From Thiosulfativibrio sp964387695 (GTDB lineage Bacteria; Pseudomonadota; Gammaproteobacteria; Thiomicrospirales; Thiomicrospiraceae), in contig CAYLXI010000025.1 of the NCBI GenBank assembly GCA_964387695.1, positions 1 through 16,492 on the forward strand: a stretch of 16,492 nucleotides of DNA. The letters are read 5' to 3'. Below, piece after piece: positions 1 to 7,508 of this stretch. The notes below the pieces were generated by a model, which saw only the letters and a list, made by a program, of their open reading frames with translations, was not told the origin of the DNA and made no database searches. Positions within the stretch are counted from its first letter, which is position 1. Every line of letters starts with the position of its first letter. A program made the translations under genes and the position numbers.

Positions 1-4
1 GCGT

Positions 5-18
5 AATAGCTAGCTATT
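5..18. repeat. Perfect 14-bp palindrome
   Basis: AATAGCTAGCTATT is a perfect palindrome without a spacer. A second small inverted repeat, GGCT-CGTTT-AGCC, lies at 43-55. Both fall in the stop-rich stretch that replaces the 5' part of the carbonic anhydrase gene. No protein or site is recognised for them. Confidence 0.4.
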
Positions 19-56
19 GCAACGAAATGAAGTGAAAATATCGGCTCGTTTAGCCA

Positions 57-81
57 GTATAAAATAATCTTAGTTATTAAG
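57..81 (+). repeat. 25-bp dispersed repeat, copy 1
   Basis: This 25-bp stretch matches positions 9152-9176 in the same orientation with one mismatch (T68 against C9163). Its core reads CTTAGTTATTAAG, and in the other copy AATAAC and GTTATT pair around CTTA. Weaker similarity continues a few bases to the left (TTT..CC.G). It ends exactly where the readable carbonic anhydrase remnant begins. It could be a terminus of a mobile element or a recombination scar; the sequence does not decide between these. Confidence 0.6.
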
Positions 82-286
82 TTCTTTCTTAACGACCCCA
101 CCTTGTTCCGAAGGTGTTTATTGGATGGTTTTTAAACATCCAGTTGAGGCCTCTTACGCACAATTGCAACAAATGAAAAGTATTATGGGAGCTAATGCTC
201 GTCCAGTACAGGAAATAAATGCTCGAACCTTGCTTAAATCTTATGCCGATAGAGAAACTTATAGAGGAACATTTGAATTTTTTTAA
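74..286 (+). pseudogene. Alpha-carbonic anhydrase, C-terminal remnant
   Basis: One reading frame from about 74 to the TAA at 284-286 encodes roughly the last 70 residues of an alpha-class carbonic anhydrase, the zinc enzyme that interconverts CO2 and bicarbonate. The family hallmark LTTPPCSEGV is visible and includes the two threonines (Thr199/Thr200 in human CAII numbering) beside the active site. The conserved Trp follows (VYWMVFKHPV), then the C-terminal NARPVQEINAR block. The zinc-binding histidines and the rest of the catalytic domain are missing. The same frame is closed by stops at 71-73 and 65-67, and no other frame of positions 1-73 resembles the enzyme. An ATG at 125 would give only 53 residues. 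The gene is therefore broken or displaced, with the breakpoint beside the repeat at 57-81. The family call is firm; the cause of the truncation is inferred. Confidence 0.8.
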
Positions 287-311
287 GAAATCGCGGTTGT
301 TAAGCTCTTCC

Positions 312-602
312 CTAAGTCATATTCCCCATGTGGTGATTCCAAAAAGTACCAAGTATCAGGCTAAAGAAGATTCCCGTAGAAAAAGTAATATACCAATATT
401 TTCTGAGTTTTTTAGCTGCGGCAAGCTCCAGCTCAGAGAATTCTTTTTCATCATCTCTGTCTTTAAAAAAGACAGCCATAAACCCTAAAGCAGAAAAAAA
501 ACCTGCAACATTTGCAAAGTGGTGAATACCCGTAAATAAAGACATTGTGCCTAATAATAGAATGGCTGCGTAGGCAAAAATAATGTATTTCATGTTGTTC
601 AT
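312..602 (-). CDS. Small hypothetical three-helix membrane protein
   Basis: A 96-residue protein that I do not recognise. Three hydrophobic segments are visible at about residues 5-26, 28-46 and 69-88. A charged loop, KDRDDEKEFSELELAAAKK, lies between the second and third and probably sits in the cytoplasm. The C-terminus is rich in His and Met (HHMGNMT). The ATG is preceded by AAGG at a distance of about eight bases on the coding strand, which supports a real gene; a second ATG three codons on is also possible. It converges with the carbonic anhydrase remnant and lies downstream of the isomerase gene on the same strand, separated from it by a strong hairpin. No function is proposed. Confidence 0.6.
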   Translation of the reverse strand: MNNMKYIIFAYAAILLLGTMSLFTGIHHFANVAGFFSALGFMAVFFKDRDDEKEFSELELAAAKKLRKYWYITFSTGIFFSLILGTFWNHHMGNMT

Positions 603-635
603 ATAAAAAGCCTTAATTAAACCTTAGCATTAGGT

Positions 636-670
636 CTAAATCCTGCAAGTCTAGCACTTGTAGGATCTAG
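636..670 (-). other. Strong 15-bp stem-loop after the FKBP gene
   Basis: Positions 636-650 pair with 656-670 around a five-base loop (651-655), with one internal mismatch and one wobble. It lies between the stop of the isomerase gene and the start of the small membrane protein gene. Neither strand has a T-run after the stem, so it is not a classical intrinsic terminator. It could protect the 3' end of the isomerase mRNA, weaken read-through, or be a repeat element. Confidence 0.5.
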
Positions 671-706
671 GTTATATTATTAATAAAGATAAAAACAGCT
701 AAATTT

Positions 707-1417
707 TTATCCGCCAGAAGGTTTTTTAGAATCTATCTTAATAAGTTCAAGAGTGAAAATTAAAACCTCATTAGGCCCAATGCTTCCGCCAGCACCAGTT
801 TCGCCGTAGGCTAAAGCTGGTGGAATATAAATTTCCCACTTAGACCCTGCACGCATTATTTTTAGAGCTTCTTTCCAGCCTGGAATCACATCATTCATTT
901 GAAACTCTATTGGAGTACCTCTAGTGAATGAGCTATCAAACACTGTTCCATCTATTAGAGTTCCTTTGTAGTGTGCTGTAAGATAATCGTCTACGCTAGG
1001 ATGATCTCCTTTGCCTTCTGTTATGATTCTATATTGTAGTCCACTATCCAGTGTTTTAACGCCAGGTTTTAATTTATTTTCAGCTAAAAAAGCAGCACTC
1101 AATTTAGCATTTTTTTCAGCTAGCGCTTTGAAATCTTCTACTTGTTTTGCCTGCATTTTTTTTTGGAAATCCAAAACAGAAGCCCGCATTTCAGCTTCTG
1201 TAAGCTGAAGAGGATGGTTGTTTATAACATCGTTCATGCCCGCAGTAAGAGCTTTAATGTCAATGTTTAGCCCTTGATCTAGGAAGTTTTGAGCAAGGTC
1301 TGTCCCTAGAGTGTAACTTGCTTTTTGGTTAACGGTCTCAAGTGAAGATTCTGCCGAATAAGCGGTTGTGGCAAAGAAGCATGAGGTTATAGCAAGACTT
1401 AAGAGTGTTTTTTTCAT
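707..1417 (-). CDS. Secreted FKBP-type peptidyl-prolyl cis-trans isomerase (Mip/FkpA-like)
   Basis: A 236-residue periplasmic folding enzyme that should isomerise Xaa-Pro bonds in exported proteins. Residues 1 to about 21 form a signal peptide (two Lys, then a hydrophobic core, with cleavage near AYSA). Residues 25-120 form the helical FKBP N-terminal dimerisation domain, rich in Lys/Gln/Ala. Residues 128-228 are the FKBP domain. The active-site residues of FKBP12 can be matched here: Tyr150 (HYKG), Phe160-Asp161 (VFDSS), Val177-Ile178 and Trp181 (VIPGW), Tyr204 (LAYG) and Phe221. The length equals that of Mip-type proteins (about 233 residues). It lies 82 bases downstream of trxB on the same strand; the gap holds a terminator-like hairpin, so it probably has its own promoter. 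The start is the only ATG before the signal peptide; the Shine-Dalgarno sequence is weak. Mip and FkpA cannot be separated from this sequence alone. Confidence 0.93.
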   Translation of the reverse strand: MKKTLLSLAITSCFFATTAYSAESSLETVNQKASYTLGTDLAQNFLDQGLNIDIKALTAGMNDVINNHPLQLTEAEMRASVLDFQKKMQAKQVEDFKALAEKNAKLSAAFLAENKLKPGVKTLDSGLQYRIITEGKGDHPSVDDYLTAHYKGTLIDGTVFDSSFTRGTPIEFQMNDVIPGWKEALKIMRAGSKWEIYIPPALAYGETGAGGSIGPNEVLIFTLELIKIDSKKPSGG

Positions 1418-1442
1418 ATTTTTGTATCCAATGGTTAAAATG

Positions 1443-1472
1443 AGACGTTTGCATCAAAAAACGCAAAAGTCT
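1443..1472 (-). terminator. Possible intrinsic terminator of trxB
   Basis: On the minus strand, AGACTTTTGC pairs with GCAAACGTCT (one T-C mismatch) around a ten-base T-rich loop and is followed by CATTTT. The T tract is short, so termination may be partial. It lies 28 bases after the trxB stop codon. Confidence 0.45.
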
Positions 1473-1499
1473 TAATGTAAATAGTTTTAGGCGATAGAA

Positions 1500-2444
1500 T
1501 TATTGATCTAAAAATTTCTCAGCATCTAAAGCAGCCATACAGCCTGCTCCAGCAGAGGTAATTGCTTGTTTGTAAACTTGGTCCATAACATCTCCTGCGG
1601 CAAAGACACCTGGAATAGAGGTTTGAGTGGCATTTCCATGTAAACCACTTTGCACGGTTATGTAGCCGTTATTCATTTCCAATTGATTTTCAAAAATGCC
1701 TGTATTAGGAGAATGTCCAATCGCAATAAAAACTCCCATTGCAGATATTTCTTTAGTTTTATCGTTTTGAGTGTTTTTAATGCGTAAGCCTGTAACGCCC
1801 ATTTTATCACCTAATATTTCATCGAGTGTGGCATTAAATTCGATATTAATGTTACCCTTATCGGCCTTGTCTTGTAGCTGTTTAGCAAGTATTTTTTCTG
1901 AGCTGAACTGATCTCGACGATGAACAATTGTTACCTCTGAGGCAATGTTTGATAAATAAAGGGCTTCTTCTACAGCGGTATTTCCTCCACCGATGACAGC
2001 TACTTTTTGGTTGCGATAAAAAAAGCCATCACAAGTAGCACAGGCAGAAACACCCTTGCCTTTAAAAGTTTCTTCTGAATCTAAGCCAAGATATTTAGCA
2101 GAAGCTCCTGTTGCAATAATAAGTGCATCACAGGTATATTCTGCGGCGTCCCCCGTTAATTTAAAAGGCTTGCTTTGTAAGTCAGCGGTATGAATATGGT
2201 CAAATAATGTTTCTGTACCAAACCGTTCAGCATGCTTTTGCATACGCACCATTAAATCGGGTCCGGTTAAGCCTTCTGGATCACCGGGCCAATTATCTAC
2301 CTCTGTAGTGGTGGTTAGCTGCCCTCCCTGTTGCATTCCAGTTATGATAACAGGGTTAAGGTTTGCTCTGGCAGCATAAACCGCAGCAGTATATCCTGCT
2401 GGGCCAGAGCCTAAAATAAGAAGTTTACAATGTTTTTTTACCAT
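1500..2444 (-). CDS. trxB: Thioredoxin-disulfide reductase
   Basis: A 314-residue cytoplasmic flavoenzyme that passes electrons from NADPH through FAD to thioredoxin. Numbered from the ATG at 2444, it shows the FAD-binding GSGPAG (12-17), the redox-active CATC (Cys135 and Cys138), the NADPH-binding GGGNTAVEE (152-160) and the second FAD motif AAGD near the C-terminus, all in the order of low-molecular-weight bacterial TrxB. I chose the ATG at 2444 over the in-frame TTG at 2468 because AAGGA lies seven bases before it and MVKKHCKLLILG matches the usual N-terminus. It is divergent from ftsK across a 117-bp gap. In E. coli lrp lies between these two genes, and here it is missing. Confidence 0.96.
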   Translation of the reverse strand: MVKKHCKLLILGSGPAGYTAAVYAARANLNPVIITGMQQGGQLTTTTEVDNWPGDPEGLTGPDLMVRMQKHAERFGTETLFDHIHTADLQSKPFKLTGDAAEYTCDALIIATGASAKYLGLDSEETFKGKGVSACATCDGFFYRNQKVAVIGGGNTAVEEALYLSNIASEVTIVHRRDQFSSEKILAKQLQDKADKGNINIEFNATLDEILGDKMGVTGLRIKNTQNDKTKEISAMGVFIAIGHSPNTGIFENQLEMNNGYITVQSGLHGNATQTSIPGVFAAGDVMDQVYKQAITSAGAGCMAALDAEKFLDQ

Positions 2445-2513
2445 AAAAGCATCCTTGTCTCTAGACAATAGATTTGAGTTTTTAGACCTTGTTAGGGTCA
2501 GGATTGTAATTTA

Positions 2514-2522
2514 TGCTAAAAT
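2514..2522 (+). promoter_or_regulatory. Candidate extended -10 promoter element before ftsK
   Basis: TGCTAAAAT fits an extended -10 (TGn followed by a TANAAT-like hexamer) 39 bases before the ftsK ATG, in the gap between divergent trxB and ftsK. No good -35 hexamer lies at 17 bp, so the call rests on the extended -10 alone. Confidence 0.35.
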
Positions 2523-2561
2523 TCTAGCAGTTTTTTAAAAAAGAGTCAGTAATAATCGCTA

Positions 2562-5063
2562 ATGTCATTTAAATCAGCTAAACCCATTCAAAAATCTACC
2601 GAGAACTCTAAAGATAAGAAGGTCTCTTTTGATAAGTCAAAACTTAATTTAAACTGGATATTTAAAGATATCTTGGTTTTAAGTTGTGCAGGTCTTTCTA
2701 TCTTTCTCTTTCTTATTCTTTTTAGTTATCATCCAGAAGACCCTAGTTTTGAAATGACTGGGGTTAACTTAGAGGTATTAAATTATGGTGGAGAAACTGG
2801 GGCATGGCTGGCATCATTTATTTTGTATTTTTTTGGAGCCTTTGGTTTTTTGATTCCATTTGGGATATTTTTGGGCGGATGGATTACTTTAAAAGTGCGC
2901 GTAGGATCTGAATTTGATTATTCACGATTTTTGCTCAGTTTAATAGGTCTTTGTCTTTTAATTGCATCGGGTAGTGGGTTAGCAACCTTGTATTTAGATC
3001 CTGATACGCCCCTTATTAAATTTCCGTATTCTAGTGGAGGCGTACTTGGCTATGAGATAAGTACCAGCCTAGTAAGTGGGGTAGATTTATTAGGTGCTAC
3101 CCTTGTGCTATTAGTGATGTTTGCAGTTTCTATGAGTTTGTTTACCAGCTATTCTTGGTTAAGCATTTTAGACGGAACAGGCGAGCAAACTTTTAAACTC
3201 TACGGCTTCTTTAAAAGGCAGTTAGAAGCTTTTAAAAAGAAGCAACAAAAAGAAGATAAGCAAGTTAATTCTAAGCAGAGTCGTTCTCAAGATATCTATG
3301 ATAAAAAAATAGTGACAGAGAAATCAGAACTCTCTGCAACACAAAGATTGTCGAAGAATAAAAATAAAGTCATGACTTTATTTGGTAAGAAAAAAGAAGC
3401 TTCTCCAGCACCAGTAACAACAGATAAAGAAAAAGCTCTTTTAGAAGAAAAGGTAATAAAACCAGTTAAACCTTTAGAAAAAAACAAAGAGTCAAGTGAA
3501 GAGCTAGCGCTACTTTCTGCTGATGTTAAAGTAGGGCAAAGAGAAATAGCTAATTCAACCGTGCCTTTACAGGAGGCTGGAGACTTGCCCAGTGTTGAAT
3601 TATTAGACCCTGTTCCTGAATATACCGAAAGTTTTTCTGAGCAAGCTCTTAAAGATTTAAGCTTTTTGTTAGAACAGAGATTACAAGAATTTGGGGTTTC
3701 GGTTAAAGTAGAATCGGTTCAACCAGGGCCTGTTGTTACGCGCTTTGAGATTTTGCCCGCTCCAGGTGTTAAGGTAAGCCAGATTAACAATCTAGCTAAA
3801 GATTTAGCCCGCGTGCTTTCAGTAAAATCGGTTAGGGTCGTGGATGTTATTCCTGGAAAATCTGTAGTGGGAATTGAGATTCCAAATGAAGAACGTGAAA
3901 TGGTAAGCTTTAGGGAGGTTGTCTCTTCAGAAAATTTTCAAAAAGCTAAATCTCCATTGACTGTTGCCTTAGGAAAAGATATCGCTGGTCAAACCGTGGT
4001 CGCAGATATTGCAAAAATGCCGCATTTATTAATTGCAGGAACAACTGGGTCAGGTAAATCTGTTGGGGTAAATAGCATGATATTAAGCCTGCTTTATAAG
4101 TCAACGCCCGACGAAGTTCGCTTAATTATGATAGACCCTAAAATGCTAGAACTGTCTGTTTATGAAGGTATTCCCCATTTATTAACCCCTGTTGTTACAG
4201 ATATGAATGAGGCTGCAAATGCCTTGCGATGGTGTGTGTTTGAAATGGATAGGCGTTATCAATTAATGGCAAAATTAGGGGTGAGAAACATCGCAGGTTA
4301 CAATGCTAAGGTAAATGGCGCTATAAAAGATGGCAAGCCAATAATAGATCCTTTGTATCAGCAGGCGGCAAACTTTGGTCATGAACTAGGAGAGCAACCC
4401 CCTACCTTAGAAGCTTTGCCCTTTATTGTGGTAGTGGTGGATGAATTTGCTGATATGATTATGGTGGTGGGTAAAGAGGTAGAGCAATTAATTTCTCGTA
4501 TTGCTCAAAAAGCTCGTGCAGCAGGAATCCACTTGGTTTTAGCAACACAAAGACCTTCTGTAAATGTTATTACTGGATTAATTAAAGCCAATATTCCAAC
4601 CCGTATTTCATTTATGGTCAATACTAAAATTGATTCTCGTACCATTCTTGACCAAGGGGGCGGTGAACAATTGTTAGGAATGGGAGATATGTTATTTATG
4701 CCACCAGGAACAGGCTCACCTAAAAGGGTGCATGGTGCTTTTATGACAGATGAAGAAGTACATGCAGTGGCTGAATTTGTGAAATCTCAAGGAGAACCTC
4801 AATATCTTGACACGATTACTCAATCTGCACCAGAGAGCACTGCAGGAGGGAATGAAGATGCCGAGATGGACAAACTATATGATGAAGTCGTAGGTTTTGT
4901 TATAGAAGGGCGACGCGTGTCGGTTTCTTCTGTGCAGCGCAGGTTTAAAATTGGCTACAACCGTGCAGCACGAATTGTTGAAGCTATGGAGAAAGCAGGT
5001 GTCGTCTCGACAATGGGTGCAAATGGCAACCGTGAAGTGCTTGCTCCCAAGCCTGAACAATAG
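2562..5063 (+). CDS. ftsK: DNA translocase FtsK
   Basis: An 833-residue septal DNA pump that moves chromosome ends apart at division and activates XerCD recombination at dif. The N-terminus carries about four membrane segments (first about residues 36-56, last about 175-200) that anchor it at the division septum. A linker of only about 140 residues follows, Lys/Glu/Gln-rich and low in complexity. The motor domain shows the Walker A GTTGSGKS (493-500, Lys499) and the Walker B VVVVDEFADM (Asp627-Glu628), then TQRPSVNVITGLIKANIPTR. The C-terminal gamma winged helix (about 770-825, RRVSVSSVQRRFKIGYNRAA) reads polar sequence signals in the family. E. coli FtsK has a far longer linker; about 800 residues is common in other bacteria. 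The start is fixed by an in-frame stop three codons upstream; the nearest Shine-Dalgarno-like AAGAG is rather far away, so expression may be weak. It is the first gene of the ftsK-lolA-rarA-crcB-serS series. Confidence 0.96.
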   Translation: MSFKSAKPIQKSTENSKDKKVSFDKSKLNLNWIFKDILVLSCAGLSIFLFLILFSYHPEDPSFEMTGVNLEVLNYGGETGAWLASFILYFFGAFGFLIPFGIFLGGWITLKVRVGSEFDYSRFLLSLIGLCLLIASGSGLATLYLDPDTPLIKFPYSSGGVLGYEISTSLVSGVDLLGATLVLLVMFAVSMSLFTSYSWLSILDGTGEQTFKLYGFFKRQLEAFKKKQQKEDKQVNSKQSRSQDIYDKKIVTEKSELSATQRLSKNKNKVMTLFGKKKEASPAPVTTDKEKALLEEKVIKPVKPLEKNKESSEELALLSADVKVGQREIANSTVPLQEAGDLPSVELLDPVPEYTESFSEQALKDLSFLLEQRLQEFGVSVKVESVQPGPVVTRFEILPAPGVKVSQINNLAKDLARVLSVKSVRVVDVIPGKSVVGIEIPNEEREMVSFREVVSSENFQKAKSPLTVALGKDIAGQTVVADIAKMPHLLIAGTTGSGKSVGVNSMILSLLYKSTPDEVRLIMIDPKMLELSVYEGIPHLLTPVVTDMNEAANALRWCVFEMDRRYQLMAKLGVRNIAGYNAKVNGAIKDGKPIIDPLYQQAANFGHELGEQPPTLEALPFIVVVVDEFADMIMVVGKEVEQLISRIAQKARAAGIHLVLATQRPSVNVITGLIKANIPTRISFMVNTKIDSRTILDQGGGEQLLGMGDMLFMPPGTGSPKRVHGAFMTDEEVHAVAEFVKSQGEPQYLDTITQSAPESTAGGNEDAEMDKLYDEVVGFVIEGRRVSVSSVQRRFKIGYNRAARIVEAMEKAGVVSTMGANGNREVLAPKPEQ

Positions 5064-5075
5064 CAAAGGTTTTTG

Positions 5076-5105
5076 CCGAAAAAGAATTTACCGAAAAGGA
5101 ATTTA
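5076..5105 (+). repeat. 15-bp tandem duplication forming the lolA ribosome-binding site
   Basis: CCGAAAAAGAATTTA is followed directly by CCGAAAAGGAATTTA, differing at one base. Only the second unit contains AAGGA, which lies six bases before the lolA ATG, so the single difference creates the usable Shine-Dalgarno sequence. Confidence 0.75.
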
Positions 5106-5106
5106 A

Positions 5107-5736
5107 ATGAATAAGTTTTTAACCATTATAGTTTTGCTATTGATGTCAGTGAGTGTGCAAGCGGACACTAAAAATAAAAACGATTTGCAAACTTTTGTAA
5201 ATCAACTTAAAACCTTCTCGGCAGATTTTAGGCAAACCCAGCCAGAAGAAGAGTTTTTTACAGAAAATGAAGCCTATGGAACATTTAAACTGCAACGCCC
5301 AGGAAAATTATTGTGGGTTTATACCAAGCCAGAGCCTCAAGATATTATGGTCGATGGTGTTAATTTGTGGGTGTTTGATAGAGATTTATATCAAGTAACT
5401 GTGCGAGACATGTATTCAGTCAAAAGAGATTTTCCATTAAGCTGGTTGTTGTTTGATGAACCGATTGAACAGCGTTATCGCATTATAATACGGCACCAAG
5501 ATTCTGGTGAATCTTGGTTTAATTTGCGTTCAAGAGAAATGACTTTTTTTCAAAGTCTAGACATTAAAATGAAAGATGGCAAAATGGTTGAGGTGCATAT
5601 GCACCAAAGTGCCGATAGAGTAACCAAAGTTAAATTTAAAAATGTCGTAGTTAATGGCTATATTCCACAATCAACTTTTAGCTTTAAAGTGCCAAAAGGC
5701 ATTGATTTAATTGGACAGCCTTTAGCGGTTAATTAG
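5107..5736 (+). CDS. lolA: Outer-membrane lipoprotein carrier protein LolA
   Basis: A 209-residue periplasmic chaperone that takes lipoproteins released by LolCDE and hands them to LolB at the outer membrane. Residues 1-19 are a signal peptide (MNKF, hydrophobic core, cleavage after VQA). The mature part has the LolA pattern: an N-terminal stretch with FSADFRQTQ, then GTFKLQRPGKLLWVYTKPEPQ, the VDGVNLWVFDRDLYQVTV strand pair and the late STFSFKVPKGIDLI block. Length and order match the E. coli protein (about 200 residues). It starts 43 bases after ftsK and ends two bases before rarA, so it is very probably co-transcribed and translationally linked with rarA. The ftsK-lolA-rarA order is conserved in gammaproteobacteria and supports the call. 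Confidence 0.94.
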   Translation: MNKFLTIIVLLLMSVSVQADTKNKNDLQTFVNQLKTFSADFRQTQPEEEFFTENEAYGTFKLQRPGKLLWVYTKPEPQDIMVDGVNLWVFDRDLYQVTVRDMYSVKRDFPLSWLLFDEPIEQRYRIIIRHQDSGESWFNLRSREMTFFQSLDIKMKDGKMVEVHMHQSADRVTKVKFKNVVVNGYIPQSTFSFKVPKGIDLIGQPLAVN

Positions 5737-5738
5737 CC

Positions 5739-7073
5739 ATGGCAACAACTTTATATAAACCTTTACCCGATAGACTACGCCCGCAATCACTCAAAGATTA
5801 TATTGGGCAAACCCACCTATTAGGAAAAGGCAGGGCTTTATCAAAAATGTTTGAAACAGGAAATTTGCACTCCATGATTTTTTGGGGTCCGCCTGGAACA
5901 GGAAAAACCACCTTAGCAAAATTGATAGCCAAACAATCTAACTTTAATTTTATTAACTTATCTGCCGTGTTAGACGGCGTAAAACAAATTAGAGAAGCGG
6001 TTGAACAAGCAAAACTACAAGCAAAGCAGTTCAAACAAGGAACATTACTTTTTGTAGATGAAGTACACCGTTTTAACAAAGCACAGCAAGACGCTTTTTT
6101 GCCCTTTGTTGAAGACGGTACTTTTATCTTTATTGGAGCCACCACCGAAAACCCCTCTTTTGAACTAAATAACGCCTTGCTTTCGCGTGCCAGAGTTTAT
6201 GTGCTTCGTTCACTAGAAGAGGAAGAGCTATCCAAGGTTCTTAGCATTGCTTTAAATTTTTTGTTAGCGACAGATAAAATAGACTTGCGGCTTGAAGAAA
6301 AAGCCAAACAGCTATTATTACAAGCCGCAGATGGCGATGCACGGCGGCTATTAAACTTGCTAGAACAGTCATTAGACTTTGCCGAAAATGACCTAAACTT
6401 ACCAGGCCTGGTAAATTTAAGCCTTAAAAACTGCCAAGAAGTGGTAAAAGGAGGCACGAGACGATTTGACAAAGGGGGTGAAGCCTTTTACGATCAAGTC
6501 TCCGCACTACATAAATCCATTAGGGGCTCAGACCCAGACGCGGCTTTATACTGGCTAGTAAGAATGTTAGACGGCGGAGTCGATGCACGCTACCTAGCAC
6601 GGCGTTTGGTTCGCATGGCGAGCGAAGAGATAGGCAATGCAGACAACCGCGCATTAGGTGTAGCGGTTAATGCCGCAGAAGCCTATGACCGCCTAGGATC
6701 ACCAGAAGGAGACTTAGCCCTAGCACATGCAGCCACCTACCTAGCCGTAGCACCTAAATCAAATGCGGTTTATATGGGATATAAGGCTGTGTTAAAAGAT
6801 ATAAAAATGCACGGCAGCTACAATGTCCCTTTACACTTAAGAAATGCACCAACGAAACTTATGCAACAAATGGACTATGGAGAAGGCTATCGTTACGCAC
6901 ATGACGAGCCAGAAGCCTATGCAGCGGGAGAGAACTATTTCCCAGAAGAAATGCTGCCAAGAGACTATTATAAGCCTGTAAATAGAGGTTTAGAAATAAA
7001 AATAACCGATAAAATGCGCCATTTAAAGCAGCTTGATGCACAAAGTTCTAATAAAAGAACACCAACAAAATAA
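5739..7073 (+). CDS. rarA: Replication-associated recombination ATPase RarA (MgsA)
   Basis: A 444-residue AAA+ ATPase of the clamp-loader-like RarA/MgsA/WRNIP1 family, which acts at stalled replication forks. RPQSLKDYIGQTHLLG is the family N-terminus. Walker A is GPPGTGKTT (50-58), Walker B is LLFVDEVH (Asp107-Glu108), sensor 1 is GATTENPS (133-140) and the arginine finger is in LLSRARVY (about 148-154). The C-terminal half carries the tetramerisation block with KSIRGSDPDAALYWLVRML and RRLVRMASEEIGNAD. The stop overlaps the crcB start by one base (TAATG), a sign of coupling. It follows lolA by two bases and has no clear Shine-Dalgarno sequence, so it probably depends on translation of lolA. 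Length matches E. coli RarA (447). Confidence 0.95.
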   Translation: MATTLYKPLPDRLRPQSLKDYIGQTHLLGKGRALSKMFETGNLHSMIFWGPPGTGKTTLAKLIAKQSNFNFINLSAVLDGVKQIREAVEQAKLQAKQFKQGTLLFVDEVHRFNKAQQDAFLPFVEDGTFIFIGATTENPSFELNNALLSRARVYVLRSLEEEELSKVLSIALNFLLATDKIDLRLEEKAKQLLLQAADGDARRLLNLLEQSLDFAENDLNLPGLVNLSLKNCQEVVKGGTRRFDKGGEAFYDQVSALHKSIRGSDPDAALYWLVRMLDGGVDARYLARRLVRMASEEIGNADNRALGVAVNAAEAYDRLGSPEGDLALAHAATYLAVAPKSNAVYMGYKAVLKDIKMHGSYNVPLHLRNAPTKLMQQMDYGEGYRYAHDEPEAYAAGENYFPEEMLPRDYYKPVNRGLEIKITDKMRHLKQLDAQSSNKRTPTK

Positions 7074-7465
7074 TGCAAACACTGCATTCTTTACAGTTAA
7101 TTGCTATTGCCTTGGGGGGCGGATTAGGAGCAGTCTCTCGCTTTTGGGTTTCTAATCAAATGTACCTTTGGCTAGGAAAAGATTTTGCTTGGGGAACTTT
7201 AGCCGTCAATGTTCTAGGCTCTTTTGCAATCGGATTATTAATGATATTGATGATAGATAAATTTCAATCTTCAGTAGAAATGCGTGCATTTATTATGGTA
7301 GGTTTTTTAGGTGCTTTTACCACCTTTTCAACCTTTTCATTTGAAACCTACCTATACTTACAAGCAGGTGAAATAAATAAAGCCCTTGTTAATATTGCTC
7401 TAAGCGTTATTGTCTGTATTTTTGCGGTATGGCTAGGAATATGGACAGGAAAACAATTTGTATAG
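7073..7465 (+). CDS. crcB: Fluoride channel/exporter CrcB (Fluc)
   Basis: A 130-residue inner-membrane protein with four hydrophobic segments that works in the family as a dual-topology dimer letting fluoride leave the cell. Family motifs are clear: GGGLGAVSRFW near the N-terminus (15-25), AVNVLGSFAIG with the pore Asn46, and GFLGAFTTFSTFSFE (77-91), which holds the Na+-binding turn and the fluoride-coordinating phenylalanines (Phe85 and Phe88). It overlaps rarA by one base and precedes serS by 43 bases, the position it often takes in related genomes though not in E. coli. No fluoride riboswitch is expected or seen here because the gene is internal to the operon; expression should follow rarA. 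Confidence 0.93.
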   Translation: MQTLHSLQLIAIALGGGLGAVSRFWVSNQMYLWLGKDFAWGTLAVNVLGSFAIGLLMILMIDKFQSSVEMRAFIMVGFLGAFTTFSTFSFETYLYLQAGEINKALVNIALSVIVCIFAVWLGIWTGKQFV

Positions 7466-7508
7466 CAGGCTTGCTTAAACCCCATTTTATATTTAGAGAA
7501 AAATTTAT

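Noticed and set aside
125..286. A 53-residue frame with an ATG inside the carbonic anhydrase remnant.
   Set aside because: It is only the tail of a larger family domain without zinc ligands, so it is reported as a pseudogene and not as a gene.
219..488. An 89-residue plus-strand frame.
   Set aside because: It starts in another frame of the carbonic anhydrase remnant and runs antisense through the small membrane protein gene; its composition looks like a shadow.
2445..2468. A longer trxB start at the TTG at 2468.
   Set aside because: AAGGA lies seven bases before the ATG at 2444 and the shorter form matches the usual TrxB N-terminus.
7466..7508. A possible leader or riboswitch before serS, or a fluoride riboswitch for crcB.
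   Set aside because: The gap is only 43 bases without stable structure, and crcB overlaps rarA, leaving no room for an upstream riboswitch.
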